A stretch of DNA of 64,000 nt, from positions 14,241,234 to 14,305,233 of the forward strand of contig NC_049903.1 in NCBI RefSeq assembly GCF_001411555.2, given 5' to 3'. Of this stretch, positions 35,783 to 48,873 are shown piece by piece. The translations under genes and the position numbers were made by a program. The notes beneath the pieces are model-generated. The model saw nothing but the letters and a program-made list of their open reading frames with translations. It ran no database searches and had not been told where the DNA came from. The first letter of the stretch is position 1; each line of letters starts with the position of its first letter. The DNA comes from Juglans regia (taxonomy: Eukaryota > Streptophyta > Magnoliopsida > Fagales > Juglandaceae).

Positions 35783-37277
35783 AATGTACAACTTCAAGTT
35801 TGTGAACAGCCTATTGTATTTATGTCATTCAATTAGCAGAGAAAGGTAAATCATAACCCATAAGAAAAGGTAATCAAAGTCCATAATTCAAGTAACCCTT
35901 TTTGCAAAGAACTCCATTGCCTAAATCAAAGTCTCTGATATTGCTACATGTAAAATGGAACTCAATTAATTGGGGTCATTTTTTTCTGCCATTTAAATAG
36001 AATTACTCTGTGTTAAGTTTGACGAATTTTTTTTTTCTACCTATGTTGTTGTAACAATAGCATATTGTGTTAAAAAAATGTGTAACAATGTTGTTGTAAC
36101 AACAACATACTGTTGTAACAACATAGCCAACAACAGACCCTCTATTTTAACACAACATTTTTTTAACATAGAGACCCTTTATTTTTTTTTCTACATTTTG
36201 TTGCTTTGTTAACTCACCTAGCTTGAGCAGATTAAAAAGGAAAAAACATATCAAATTAAATTCTCATTTTCTTCCTGAGTTTCAAACAATGTACGCAACC
36301 CAAACTGCAACTCTTCTTCCTTTAATTTTTTTTTTCCAATTAAGCATATTAATTGTTACAATAATTCTAAATCAATAACCATAAATCACTATAGAAAACA
36401 TTTACAACAATGATAATTCAAACAATTAATAATGACAATTTATAACCCATCAATAATGGCAAAAAGTTAGAGGGGTTGAACATAAATCATCCCAGAAAAC
36501 ATAAAATAAAGAAGTGAAAATTAGAGACAAGCAGTGAAGCATACTATGTAACAACAGAGGCTCTGTTGTTGTAAATGGAGCTCTACCAATCGGGTTGGAT
36601 GCAAGTGACAGGCTTAGGGAAATGGAGGGTTCGAGCTCTGCCAATCGGGATGGAGGCAAGCAACGGGCTCAGGGAGATGGAGGGTTCGGGCTTAGGGAGA
36701 TGCAGGGTTTGGGGGGTTTAAAAATAAAGGGGGGAGAGGGATTGAGGCAAGCGTGGGTTCGTGGTTGGGGTTCGTTCAGGGTGAGGGGCGACGAGCTTTG
36801 GAAGCGGAGGGTTCTAGCTCAGGTTTCGCGCGAGGGTTTGTGGTTCAGGGGAAGAGATGTTGAGAGGATGCCAAGAGGGAGATGAGATGGCTTGGGGAGA
36901 TGGAGGCCAAAGGCGAGGGTTCGTATTTCAGGGAGATGAGGGATCGTCTGGTTCTGTGAGATGTGCTGAGATTTTTAGGGAGAGAGGCTTCATAGGTGGA
37001 GATGAGGGAGACGAGAGAGATGAGGGCTCGTAAGTCGTAGGTTCTGATGAGGGAGATGAAGGGGATGGGGGCTCGTAGGTGGAGTCTGGAGACAAGGGAG
37101 ATGAGGTAGGGTTTTTATTTTTATTTTTATTTTTGATCCACCTGATAGCAACCAAGTCATTCGATGGATGGTTTCAATAAACAATTTTTGTGGACCTAGC
37201 ATTTTCCCGGTTTAAAATTAGATTGAAGTCCAAGTTCCAAACAGGCGCAAGTAAAATATTTACTTTCTCGAGTACCT
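35783..37277. other. Intergenic DNA with a palindromic tract and a G-rich repeat tract
   Basis: 36045-36180 is rich in TTGTTGTAACAACAA palindromes. 36590-37110 is purine- and G-rich with irregular repeats of GGGAGATGGAGGGTTCG and GGGAGATGAGGG. The open frames there (for example 36595-36885) follow the repeat and lack any known similarity. No gene is claimed. Confidence 0.5.
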
Positions 37278-37867
37278 TTTGGAAGCAGGGTATGGAATCT
37301 ACTCCTTTCTCATTTATCTCTCTTCAATTTATGATCTTTTTAATTTTCCATCTAATTCCAATCCGTCCTTCTACTGCATGAAAGCTCTTCATATGAAATC
37401 AATCAGCTTGTTTCTTGAATCCCTTGCAAGATTTTCCACCTCCAGAATTACTTTTTCTACGATTTTGAGCCAAAACCCAAAGAGAAAATGCTCAAATCTT
37501 CAACTTTAGTAAATTCACATAGACCTATATTCTCTATTCCACTAAATCTAATAAGAAAGACAGGCATTCCCAATTCATTTGTACAGACAACAATTATAAC
37601 TGCCAATGGAACAATCAGCAAAACCTGAAAATAAGATAAATAATCCGAACTTTATAATCAAATCAACGAACTGAATCGGAATAAGAACCGGGTACCACAA
37701 ATGGGAATTCGATGGCACCTAGGAACTGGATCGTGTGGTTTGGATTCTGTACCAACAAAATATCGTGGTGTCATTTGAACGCCATGCCTTCCGAGTTGAG
37801 CTGAAGATTTGTTAGGTTGCGTCGGGTTGAAATTGTATCAATTAAATTCATCGTAGTATAACACATT

Positions 37868-38060
37868 TATGGCTTGAATAGTAAAATGAGATGAGATAAG
37901 ATGATTTTAGATTAATTGAATAAAATATTATTAGAATATTATTTTTTAATATTATTATTGTTTTAAAATTTGAAAAAACTGAATTATTTATTATATTTTG
38001 CATGAAAATTTGATACAGTTGTAATAACGAGATGAAATGGGATAAGATAGATTGAGAGTC
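37868..38060. mobile_element. Tourist-like MITE fragment in the VSR copy 2 3' flank
   Basis: AATGAGATGAGATAAGATG ... TTAGAATATTATTTTTTAAT ... CGAGATGAAATGGG is the same core as 63931-64000 and the inverse of 44699-44878. It lies in the 670-bp part missing from copy 1. The ends are approximate. Confidence 0.6.
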
Positions 38061-38505
38061 TTTCTGTATCCAAATGGTTTCCAAGTTCTAGACTTGCCTA
38101 ATGTTACCAATCCTGATTTTCATTTCCTTTTCCTTATTTATTCGTATTTATCATTACATTCATCCCACTTTCTGCTCAATACTACCACATGAACATGCCA
38201 ACAACTGTGTCTGTGCTCGCAGAAAAGAAGTGTTCTGCATAAAAAGTTGTCTATATAGGTAGGAATATAGCTCATAGTCATCCTAAAATGATACTGATAT
38301 TATAAAGGAAGAACTGGATCCCCTTTGTTTTCCACACAGACGTGGAATGTATCTGAATATTCACAGCTAGCATTAGCATGGTCCTCTTGCATGGATTCCC
38401 TTTGATCTCATTCCTAAAGATAGCAGCAATCTGTGGAGAAAATTGTGAAAACATGCGAGCACATAGGAAGCAGAAGTTGCCAACGAAGGTAAAGAAATAA
38501 TTACC

Positions 38506-41500
38506 TTACACCGAGCCTTGTCGTAAAGGTTCGGCTTGATCAATTTGGACTTTATTATTATGCTGGTTGTCTACTGGCATGTATTGTGACATGATAGCCA
38601 TGATCTCTGTGTCCATGTAAGACTACAAATGGGAAGAAATTTTTTCTTTTAGCTAGTTAGTATATACTATATAGGGCTAATCAAGGATGCAAATCAACAA
38701 ATTTGGACACACAGCATTTTAGTGGAGTGTTTTTATATATTACCCGTAGCCTATATTTATAGAATATATAACCAGCTATACAAGCTGCCGCCAAAGCTGC
38801 AAGGACCAACAAGGTTGGAAACCATCCAAATCGTGTTCTATTTCTTTCTGCATAAAAAAGCAAGAATCAGAGCACAAATCTCCAATTAAGCAATAACCAG
38901 TGGATTATAAAATCAATGGTAGATACTGATAGGAATTGACATCATTCAAGAACAATCCAAGGTAAAGGATAACAGTAATGACATTTAGAACTTTGTATGG
39001 TCATTAAGCTGGGGTTATCAGATAAAACTAGTTTGAGTATCCAAAAAGTGGAGAGTACTAATAAATTAATAATCTAGTAAGGGTGATGTTCTTTCACAAA
39101 TCTATGAGTGGGGGAAGTTAGTAAAGAAATCTAACTGATATTACTTCCATTTGTTTCTGAAAAAAAACCACCAAACAGACTGGAAAACAGACTAGACTAG
39201 CAGGAAGATAGTGAACTGACTGCCTTACTTGCAAACATGCTAAAAACAATATTGAGTGTTTTTCTATCTATTATGATCTCTAGATGCTCCCAAATCTTAC
39301 ATTTTCAATTTGAATTAAGGAAAGATATGGTTGGCTTATTCACATCCTCCAAACTCCCATGCTTAGAGTCATGTGCATGAGTTTTGGACAGAATCAATCT
39401 TTCAAAGGACCACGGTTTTTGCCTGTAAGATGTTCACTCATGCCATCTCTGTTGTCTTTTAGCTAGTCCTACTTGATTGCAAAAGAAGAAAAATTGATAG
39501 GAGGTTTTAGACCCCATCAAGTACTTTGGTCCAAAGAAACCCCCCAGAACCATCAAGTAAGGCCCCAACATCCTAACCTAGGAGACATAAGGCACAACAG
39601 CCAAGAAAGAAGGAAATGAATAGTGGGATTACTTCATATTTTAGTGCAGATGGCTAATTTTTTATTGTGTTGCAAACCACAATAATTTTGTTCAATGATT
39701 TGAATGTGGTTTCATACCAATACAAGCATCTTGCTCCTTTATATACAGAAGGTCCCCCTTACACTTGCATTCATAACTACCCCAAGTGTTTCTGCAGCTG
39801 CAACCATTACACTGACAACGACTGCGTTCCTTGCATTCATCAACATCTGGTGCTCAACCAGAGAATAAAAGGAGATGAATGTTAGCATATTAGATTTGAA
39901 AAGCATTATAAAGTTGAACAAGTAGAGCATATACATAAATTGTGTCTTAAGTAATAAAACTGGTATGGAGGATCACCTTCGCATTTCTGACCATCCCCAC
40001 GAAAGCCATGTGGGCAGCGACAGCCATGGAGATCAGACTCCTATTTTGCATATGAAAATAATATTGGTAAGATGTATGAAAAAATAGTCTTGAGCTGCAT
40101 TCTTATACAAGTGCTAAGAAAACATGAAAAACTTCTATGATGAGTAGAGATAACTGGCAAGAAACAATTGGTAAATGCAGACAATTAGGATAACAATCAC
40201 TGAACTGAGCAAGCCGAGAAGGCCAATCCATCTCTAACTTCAGACCAGCAACCTCCATTATATATTGAGCATCTTGCAGATCCAAAAGCTGTCAGGGAAG
40301 AAGTAAAAAGTAAGCAGCTCACATCGGATAAAGTCCATCCTACTTGGAAAAAATTTATAGTTCATAGCAACAGAATTAAGAAAATAGCAATCTATTGCTT
40401 GCATATTTCCGCCTCAACTTCCACTCTAATCTTATCAACAAAATTCCTAAAATCATCCAAACATATACATTTTCTGATACTCTCAGGCAAGACCTCCCTC
40501 TCTGTGAAAGGGGATTAGACATCATGCTCAAGAACCAAAAACTTGATAGACAAGGTGTCTTGCTTGGAAATTTATCAGAAGTTGGAGGAAAAACGCACCT
40601 GTACAAGATGTGTAACCATCTCCTTGATATTGAACGCCATTTACCACAGGGCACTCGCAGACTCTTCCTCTAAATGTGTCCTGTCCAAATGCAAGACTTC
40701 TGTCACTAGAAAATTGCTAAATATAGAGAATGATCTCAATATATAAAACACGTATGGAGAAGTTTTAATGAGAAGAATTAACGAGAATGAGTGAATTCCT
40801 AAATTGTCTTTGTACCTTACAAGCAGTTACATTAGAGAGTGTGTCCCGCCAACAGCCACCATTGTGTTCATGAGTGCACTCATTAGTCTCAATATCTGGG
40901 AAATGAATATAAGGAGGAAAAAAACAGAAGATATCATTACATTTTTTAAGTTCAAAATAACAGTAGCATTGAAGAGTGAAAAAATCAAATAAGCACATCA
41001 ACCTCCACTTAAACAAACTGGAGGATCAGTGGTCTCTTTAAATCCAGCACATATGGCTTTCAGCACAGCACTTCTCTCCAATTTTCCTTCAAGGAAAGTG
41101 GCATCAGATTTTTAGCATCATATGGTAAACAGCTAGCCTATTAAAAACATGGAACTTGGGGAAAATATATCATATTAACTGAAAAATCAACAGGGAGTAG
41201 ATAAAAATTGGAGAAAGCAAACTGGATAGGCTTTGCCCAAGACAAGGTGCAAGCAAAGGACAATTTGAATGGGGAAAACAACCATGAAATGTAAAGCAAA
41301 GCACAATAAAATTAGTTGGAACAATGAGAATGCTATTATCTGTTGTTGATGAAAGCCAACAGAAACAAATCGTGGTGCCAACCACCAAAACTTGGAAAAG
41401 GTGAGCTTGTATTGACCATATATTTCGCTAGTGTGCCCACTTTACTTTCCCTATTAATCACATGAATAAGATATTAGTTTCATTTTTCAGTCAATGGCGA

Positions 41501-44398
41501 GTGGTAACCATTTGATGTTACCATGTTTGGCCTCGTGTTCCATTGAGGAGAGCCGACATGGACACCTAAAGAGGTGTTTTTGACTGAGGCCATCATAGTC
41601 TACCCATGAATTGCATGTCTACAGGCTCGGAGATGAAACAGAATTCATGTAGAATTGCAGGGAAGAGAAGAGTTACAGCTTATAGAGCAATATATATGCA
41701 ACAAACCTCGATACTGAACATTGTTAATGACCACTGTTGGCAAGATGGTTACATCACCACGAGATCCTCGCCCAACCTAATCAACAAAAATTGATGACAG
41801 TAATTAGAAAAATGAGAGCACCTACTGTTAAACTTGATTATATCATCCAATGAAAGGTTTGACATCCTTGCTCTATTTCTTTTTTTTTTTTTTAAATGAT
41901 GAGATATATTTGATTGTTTTAATAATTTATTTCAAAGTTAAAAAGTAATAATAGTTTCAGAAAGTCAAATCACGTGACATATCACTGTATAATTCTATGC
42001 GTCGATGATGACAAAATTCAGAAAGAAAGGGGAAAAAAAAAAAAGCATTTATCAAAGAGATATGGAGCATGACCTGGAGTTCTTGCTCAGTTCTTAGGAC
42101 TTCATTTTCCATATCAGCTTCAGGGTCACCGATGCACTTTCTAATCTTCTCGATGGGAAGACCTGAGTCAAACAGATTCAAGCTATCAGTAACACAACAT
42201 CAATAGAATAGAATGTGCAAAAGAGTAGCACCATCCATATATAGATCGGAACTTACCAAGTGCTTCAATGACATTCTCAGCACAATCCTTGCTATATCTC
42301 TTCTCCTTCATGGAACACCTAATATGGAAATCTGTAGCATAATCCCACCAAACCCATGGCCGGTTGCTCTCCTTGGCGACTCTATGCACACAGAGCTGCC
42401 TCAAGTTCTCAAGGACCACATCTTTGCCTTGATATCCCTCTCCAAAATCTTTCTCTGGGTCTGGAGCACAGTATCTTCCATTGTTTATGCACTGAGACTT
42501 GCATTGACTGCTATGGATGAATGCGAGCGGGCAGTACCAAGTTATGTAGTGTGGTGTGAAAAGGGTGTAACCCCCCTTCTCAAGAATCTGAGCGTGGCCC
42601 CTGAAATTCCTCACAAAATCCATCTGCTCGTCGCAGCGAGCCCCACATTCGTCGTTACTGTTCGTCCAAAACTCATACTCAACCCTCTCATCTGGATGGG
42701 GCACAGCCTCTCTCCAGTCTATTCTTATTATAACGTCCTCTTTTTTTTTCAGACCTTCCTTCAAGCTTTCGCCAAAAGACTTCTCTATCAAAGCTGATGG
42801 AATTCCAATCTTCTCTATGTACCCATCTGAATCAATGCTTTCCGCGGGAGAATCCATGGTAATTAGAGGCTCGTCAACGCTATCAGCCACTAAAACAGCT
42901 GCAGCTCCTGCCTGTTGTCCATTCCATACTTTCAAGGCAAAGTAGCATCCTACATTCGCAACAAAAGAAATATATATAATTTATCCACAGACATCATTCA
43001 AAAACAAAGAAACCGCAGTGCATTTGTAATATCATTCAAGAATGATTACTGTGATTGGTTATGTTGTTAAACGCCATGTCAAGTATGCATACTTTTCCAT
43101 CCAAAATTTTAACATTTTCAATTACACTGTTAATGTGATAATTAGTCACTCAAATGGACAACCACTTAAAAAATATGTCATATCAACAAATATGAGGAGA
43201 GATGATGAAATATAATGTAAAAAAAGGCATTTTCTCTTAATATAAGACTGTCATGCTCAAATTCACTGGCCAAAGCCTTTGGATTGCAGCCGTGTTTTGA
43301 CCTGTTGTGTTAAGCTCTCACACTAGAGATTCTCCAAGAAGTTTGTCGTAACTCCCACAAACCCTAATGTCACAAACCATATCACAACAACTACAGCTAA
43401 AAGGGTAACAATCAAACAGCAATAAAGGAATGGCATATAGGAATTTAGCACAAAGAGATGGAATATATGAATTATAAAGGATGTATCAACTATAGCTAAA
43501 AGGCTTTTGCTGTCACGATTTCCTCATCTGGTGTAGGTTAGGCATGATTTACAGAAAGAAAACAAAGATGGTATGGGAAAACAGGGGGAAAAGCAGGGTA
43601 AAAAACAGGGTAACTATATTCAAAGTTCAAGTCCAGAAAATTGGATGATCTTTTATAGCAGGGGGTGGAGTGTCTTGAGATTTTGTACCGATAAAGAGTG
43701 TTTCAATGATGGCACAGTGAGTCGTCTTTTTCTTTTTTTAAAAAATCCAGAAAATTGAGAATAACTCATCATTGCATACTATTCAAACACCTAACCAAGA
43801 CGAACAAGGCCTTATTGCATACCAGTCAAATTCCTAACAAACAAGTTATGTTAGACGATCTGATGTTCTACCCTTTAAGTTTCAAACAAAAAGATATCAA
43901 AGTCAAACGAACATCCATCTCTGCAAAAGCTTTATGAAATGAATCTCAATCATCGACCATCATCTTAACAAACATGATAAATTATAGAAATTTTTAACCT
44001 ACGCATCAAAAAGTCAACGTGAGAAATTTAGAGAGGGGAGGGATTTCCTCTTCAGATTGCATACCTCCTCGGTCAAGAAGAAGAACATTGGGGCGACAGG
44101 ATTTGGACTTGAAAGGCTTATCACCCTCAAAGGCCTCGCACCCGTTGGAGCCTTTCTCCGGATAGACCAGAGAGCCCGCCAGATAGCCTCCATAATCTGG
44201 AACTCCAAAGTTCCCTATGGCGCCGTCGCGCTTTGAATGCATGTTCATGGGAGATAGAACAGTAATACTACTCTTCTCCACCACAAACATTGCACCCACT
44301 TCATGATTCTCAAGAACTGATATTAATACCAAAACCAAAGCTGTCAGCAGCTTCACGAGAAAAGCCATGCAAATTTTCTTCTCCATGGCCGCCATCAT
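38506..44398 (-). CDS. VSR: Vacuolar sorting receptor, copy 2 (VSR5/6/7-like), 12 exons, 642 codons
   Basis: The exons, 5' to 3' on the minus strand, are 44065-44398, 42257-42949, 42074-42162, 41707-41776, 41003-41086, 40816-40895, 40599-40680, 40206-40288, 39977-40040, 39718-39846, 38744-38847 and 38506-38622. All junctions are GT-AG and in phase (1,929 nt). Domain layout is as in copy 1: PA domain, cargo-binding central domain, EGF-like repeats, membrane segment at about 577-600 and YMPL at 618-621. The signal peptide keeps the core [16 protein letters not shown]. Replacements relative to copy 1 include E for V in the exon-3 EQ(V/E)LQ, KCE for KCQ before the calcium EGF, and a different extreme tail ([12 protein letters not shown]). 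As in copy 1, the usual DRGD(C) of the PA domain reads DRGGC. Its upstream region has been rebuilt by a 107-bp duplication and two nested transposons, so expression may differ from copy 1. I see no disabling lesion. Confidence 0.9.
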
Positions 44399-44524
44399 CA
44401 CCTCCTCGGCAAGCTCTACGGATTCTTTGTAGCTTTTGTGTGTTATCCGAGGGGAAGAGGTAGATATAGAGCAAGACAAAGGGAAAAGGGATGTGTGTGT
44501 GAAGAAACTTTGCAACCGTCATAC

Positions 44525-44687
44525 AGGAGAGGACTTGGAAAGAGAACGGTGGACGGAGTCAGCGGAGCTACAACTTCCATTTAGACTTGGGGGAGGGGGG
44601 TTTAAAGTTTCTCAATCTGAGTGTGACGTAAAGGAGAGGACTTGGAAAGAGAACGGTGGACGGAGTCAGCGGAGCTACAACTTCCAT
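44525..44687. promoter_or_regulatory. Duplicated promoter segment of VSR copy 2
   Basis: A unit of about 56 bp (GAGAGGACTTGGAAAGAGAA ... CAACTTCCATT) occurs at 44526-44582 and 44634-44687, 107 bp apart. Copy 1 has it once (22311-22366). The first unit replaces the GA microsatellite (22219-22235) just upstream of the copy 1 leader. Confidence 0.75.
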
Positions 44688-44698
44688 TCTGAAGCTAA

Positions 44699-44878
44699 AG
44701 GTGAGTTTGGTTACCAAACTCATCTCAACTCATCGTTACAATTTTTTCAAATTTCAATATAAAATATAATAAACAATTCAACTTTTTCAAATCTCAAAAT
44801 AATAATAATATTAAAAAATAATATTCTAACAATATTTTATCATCTCAACTCAACTCACTTCAACATCCAAACACAACC
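44699..44878. mobile_element. 180-bp Tourist-like MITE, copy 2 only
   Basis: It starts AGGTGAGTTTGG and ends CCAAACACAACC (inverted), flanked by TAA on each side (44696-44698 and 44879-44881). Copy 1 has a single TAA at this place (near 22374). The right half is the exact inverse of 63931-64000. A 3-bp TAA target and inverted ends indicate the PIF/Harbinger (Tourist) group. Confidence 0.85.
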
Positions 44879-45330
44879 TAAGAGTATTGCCATTAGGTTC
44901 TCCATTTCTCTCCTATTCCCATAATTTTAGAAAACTTTTATGATTTTAGGGAAAAATCCTCTCAATCCCAATTTTCTTTTTTAGGCTTGTGTTTACGATA
45001 TATACAGTTGTTCCCCAAATATGGAAGACTACTATACTTCTCATTGCATTCGATTTCTTCTTTGTCTCGCCTCTTCATCTCTCTCTGTTGGCCCCTCCCT
45101 TGCAACACCAACGAACGCAACTCCTCTTCATCGGCAATTTTTATAAGTTTAATTTTCATTTCTTCAAAATCAAAACCGTTTTTCTCTTCTCTCATTTTTT
45201 TGTATTTTTCTTAAAATATCTCTCATTCTCTGTTTTTCTCTTCCCATTTTTCTTCCTCCCGACACCATGATCAAGATAAGCTTCAATAGAAGGTCTTCAA
45301 CTCTCTCTCTACGTCAGCGATGTCTTTGCT

Positions 45331-45900
45331 GTTTGGCTGTCGAGAAAGCTTGCAATGCTTTTACTGATTTGCATTTTTTTTCACTCTCGTTTAAATTTAT
45401 GATTTTGGACTTTATTTGAGGAAACCACTTCTCATTTTTATTCTTGCGTTGTCATTGATTTCTCTGTATTATTTTGGCTCTCTTGAGTGTTTGGCTGCTG
45501 AGAAAGTGACGATGCATTATCTCTTTTTTTTTAATTACTCTATTTCTCTCATTGTGAAACCAACCATTTGGCTTGATCTAAACATTCATTTAGGCTTGAG
45601 ATTGTGATTTTTTAGGATGATTTGCGTTGAATTTTTGGCTGTATTCATTGTTTGGCTGTCGAGAAAGTGATGAGCAATTTCACACGGATTTTTTTTTAAA
45701 AAAAAAATATGTTTCTCTCATTGTTGTCCAACCAATTTTGTCGATATATTGTTTGTGATTTGCGATTGTGGCTTATTGGGGATACTCTGCTGTGGGTTTC
45801 TGTCTGTGAATGTGGTTGGTTGTGTTGAATGTTTGGCTGTTGAGAATTTTATGATGCTATCCCACAGATTTATTTATTTTTTAATATGTTTCTCTCATTG
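45331..45900 (+). repeat. Degenerate tandem repeat, about 160-180 bp, four units
   Basis: GTTTGGCTG(T/C)(C/T)GAGAA recurs at 45331, 45489, 45650 and 45831, each followed by a GATGC-type stretch, a T-run and TTTCTCTCATTGT. Spacing is 158-181 bp. Confidence 0.7.
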
Positions 45901-46989
45901 TTTTCCAACCGTTTTGTGGGGTTTTTTATTTTGAGGAAAATTTAATAGAGTTTGTGGTTATCCATTCATTAATTTATTCTGTGTTGTTGGATCATTTGCA
46001 ATGTTTCGAATATATTGGGGGAGGGGCTCTTATTAGGCTATAATGATAGTGTTATAGTGCGGGTTAATTCACAAGTGTTAATAGGACCCCATCGATATGG
46101 TGGGGTAATCATCACCCGGATTGCCATATTGCAATTTGTGATACTTTCTAAAAAAGGCAATCGATGTTCGGGTGGGTTTTTGCAGTCATTCGGTGTGAAT
46201 GGCTCCTTGCTTACCCATGCTGTCAATATTTTCACTATTATGAGCCCCATTTATATATATATTCGATATAAATGAACCTGATGAGAATGCTCTTATTTAG
46301 TATTATTGTGATTTGCATTATTGTTTAGTTGTTGTTTTGTGCAAATATGTGAATTGGTCAATTCTGTTACATTTTTTTTTTTTGCAGTGTCATTGTTTGA
46401 GAAAGTTATGTTGTGATAAAAAAATTATGTGTAAATTAAACCCCCTCGACTGTGATGATGACAAAGCTTGGTGGGGATATAGGAAATTTATGGTCATTTC
46501 CTCAATGACTAGGTAACCCGGACGTTCAACAAGTAGTGGCACCGATTGTTGCAACCATGAGAGGGTGGCCAAATTTCGTAGATGTCACCATTTGGTTCCT
46601 GAGTCGGCGATTGGAAAAATCTCAAACTTCATACTTACGTGTCTAACATTTCAATGCATTTATAGAGATGGATTCACAAGACCTTGGACATATGTACTTC
46701 ACTAACCTCCTAAGTGAAGATCATCAACTAGACCCCACTTATGGTGGGCAAAGGGAAAACTCTCCTATGACGGTTATGACTCTCTACCCCTACCCCATAA
46801 CGATCTTATGCTGTACTTTCAGTAATACGTATGTATTAATCCATAAAATCTCCGGTAACCCATATGCTAGCATTATAAGTGATGTGATTATCTTTTGCAT
46901 AGAAGATAAATTGAGTCTTCCGGCATTATCTCTTCTTTGGAGAAGTATGGCTCGTAAGACTCTACCTCATTTAGAATAAGGAGAAATAA

Positions 46990-47208
46990 GGGACGGCTCA
47001 TCCGAAATCTCATTCAAAATAGGCGCTGGTGCCCTTGAATATAATCACGCTGAATAAACTTATGGTGTTTGCGATTGACACGATGCCTCGATGACTGTCT
47101 ATCAACCTTGTCATTAAGAACAACATCCAACTCATCTTCAGAGGATAAGCATGTTAACAATTTGAGAAAGAAGGTACGGACCATTTGATAAAGTAAGTGG
47201 GAGATCAA
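46990..47208 (-). pseudogene. Harbinger transposase N-terminal fragment
   Basis: The minus-strand frame from 47208 reads SSRHRVNRKHHKFIQRDYIQ then GHQRLF before diverging. RDYIQGHQRLF is a characteristic start of plant Harbinger transposases (usually followed by DYF...YPPNLFRRRFRM, absent here). Only about 60 residues survive, so the element is non-autonomous. Confidence 0.75.
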
Positions 47209-48477
47209 GGAAGATTATTGAAATTCGATTCTTTAGATAAAATGAGACTTGAGATAGTGAGAATGTGAATTAAGGCAGAATGCGTATTTATAGATGAAAA
47301 AATTATTGTTACATATAGGACAAGAAATGTTACTGTTTGAGACTGGAGAAAATAAGTTACTGTTGGAGAAAAGACAAATTCAGTTACCGTTAGAGGTAGG
47401 AGTTCAAATTGATAGATTTTGAGAAAATCTTCAAAATCTTACCGTTAGAGAAATGAGAAAAAATGTTACCGTTACAGAAATTAAAAAAAAAAAACATATT
47501 AAAAACAAAATATTATTTTTATAATATGGATTTTGGTTTAAAAAAAAAATACTGTATCCGGTAATCAAAATCGTATAAGTATTTAGTAGAATGTGATATT
47601 TGAAAAGAAGATAATAAGACAAAAGAGTTAGTAGTTAAGATTGTAAATTGAAGTGATAGAAAAAAGTAATAAAAAAATAGAGAAATATTATTTAATAGAA
47701 TAGAGATATGGATGGAGAATGAGATGTAGAATGTTTTTAAAAGATGAATAAAATTTAGGAAAAATTTTTAAAAAATGTGATTTTTAGTTAAATTATGAAA
47801 AATTTATAAGGAACACAATATAAATACTGGTAAGAACAGGCATGGCTTAGCAAAGTACGCCTAAATCCTCTATTTTTAGGTTGTTTTGTCACGTACAAGC
47901 TAAGGAGGAATCAAACATATAATACAGTTGAAGAGATAGTACCAAGTAGAACCACCTCATCAAGATACAACTCTTAAAATTCTCCAAACATGACAGACAT
48001 AGATAGATTGTTTTCTGCAGATATGTGAGGGCATATATGTCTAACCAGAGGTCAATGTAGAAGAATAGTCGAACGACGACTAGTCTATTCGTTAGACGTG
48101 AAATATTGGAGTAATATTAGGGGCAGAGTCAGGACCACTAGAAAAGATGGAAAAATATGAGAAGTGAAAATTGACCTTCAAACTTGGAAGGCAGGTAACG
48201 TTGAGTGATGGAAGGGGCGAGCAATTAATAATTATCTACTTAAAATAAAACTATTTTTAGTGTTTTTTTTTATTATTATTTTTTGTTTTTAATGCATCGG
48301 TATTACCTATGGAAGTGGTGGCATGATTGGACTATATTCTTGCAGTAGAGTATTTATTTATTTTTAAAAAAAAAAAAAGACTTTAGATGCAGTTCAACTA
48401 ATTTTATTTTAGATGTCAGCCTATGGCCAATTTTTGGTCGTTTTCCTTTATGACAAAATACACTTTCTACACTCTAA

Positions 48478-48843
48478 TTAATAGGGTTTTAAATTTTTAA
48501 ACAGTTTAAATATTTAGTATATCTCAATATATTTGTAAATAGTAATGAGATGATTTATAAATAATAGTAAAATAATTTGAGTTAAGATGTTTATTAGCTT
48601 TTGAAAAATGAGATATATAAAAATTGAATAAAAATATTATAATGTTCAAATATTATTTTAATATTATTTTTTACTATTATTTTTATTTTGAAATTTGAAA
48701 AAAGTTTTATTATTTTTTGTGTTTTGTTTGAAAGTTTGAAAAAATTGTAATGATTAGATAATAATTAAATGAAAAACTTGAAAATTTGAAATTAAAAAAT
48801 ATTTATATTTAAGTAATATTTGTGAAAGAAATATTTAAGAATA
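48478..48843. mobile_element. Tourist-like MITE-related element, duplication copy 2
   Basis: Counterpart of 23155-23520, nearly identical. Confidence 0.55.
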
Positions 48844-48873
48844 TCTTATAATACTCTTGTACACATTGGAATG

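Larger units (their letters stand above)
44882..47830. mobile_element. 2.9-kb PIF/Harbinger-type insertion, copy 2 only
   Basis: The left end is GAGTATTGCCATTAGG after TAA (44879-44881); the right end is TGTGTTCC-like on the inverse strand, followed by TAA at 47831-47833. Comparison with copy 1 shows everything from 44699 to 47830 is inserted at one TAA. The interior has a transposase N-terminal piece on the minus strand (47014-47208), irregular tandem repeats (45331-45900) and a possible extra Harbinger end at 46268-46291 (inverse GAGCATTCTCATCAGG), so it may be composite. The terminal repeats match only about 14 of 19 bases. Confidence 0.7.

Noticed and set aside
36595..36885. Glycine-rich 96-codon frame
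   Set aside because: It follows the G-rich repeat and overlaps a competing frame on the other strand; not credible as a gene.
46268..46300. Right end of a smaller Harbinger element running 44882-46291
   Set aside because: The terminal motif matches well, but it is followed by TTA rather than TAA and copy 1 shows the insertion extends to 47830; kept only as a possible composite.
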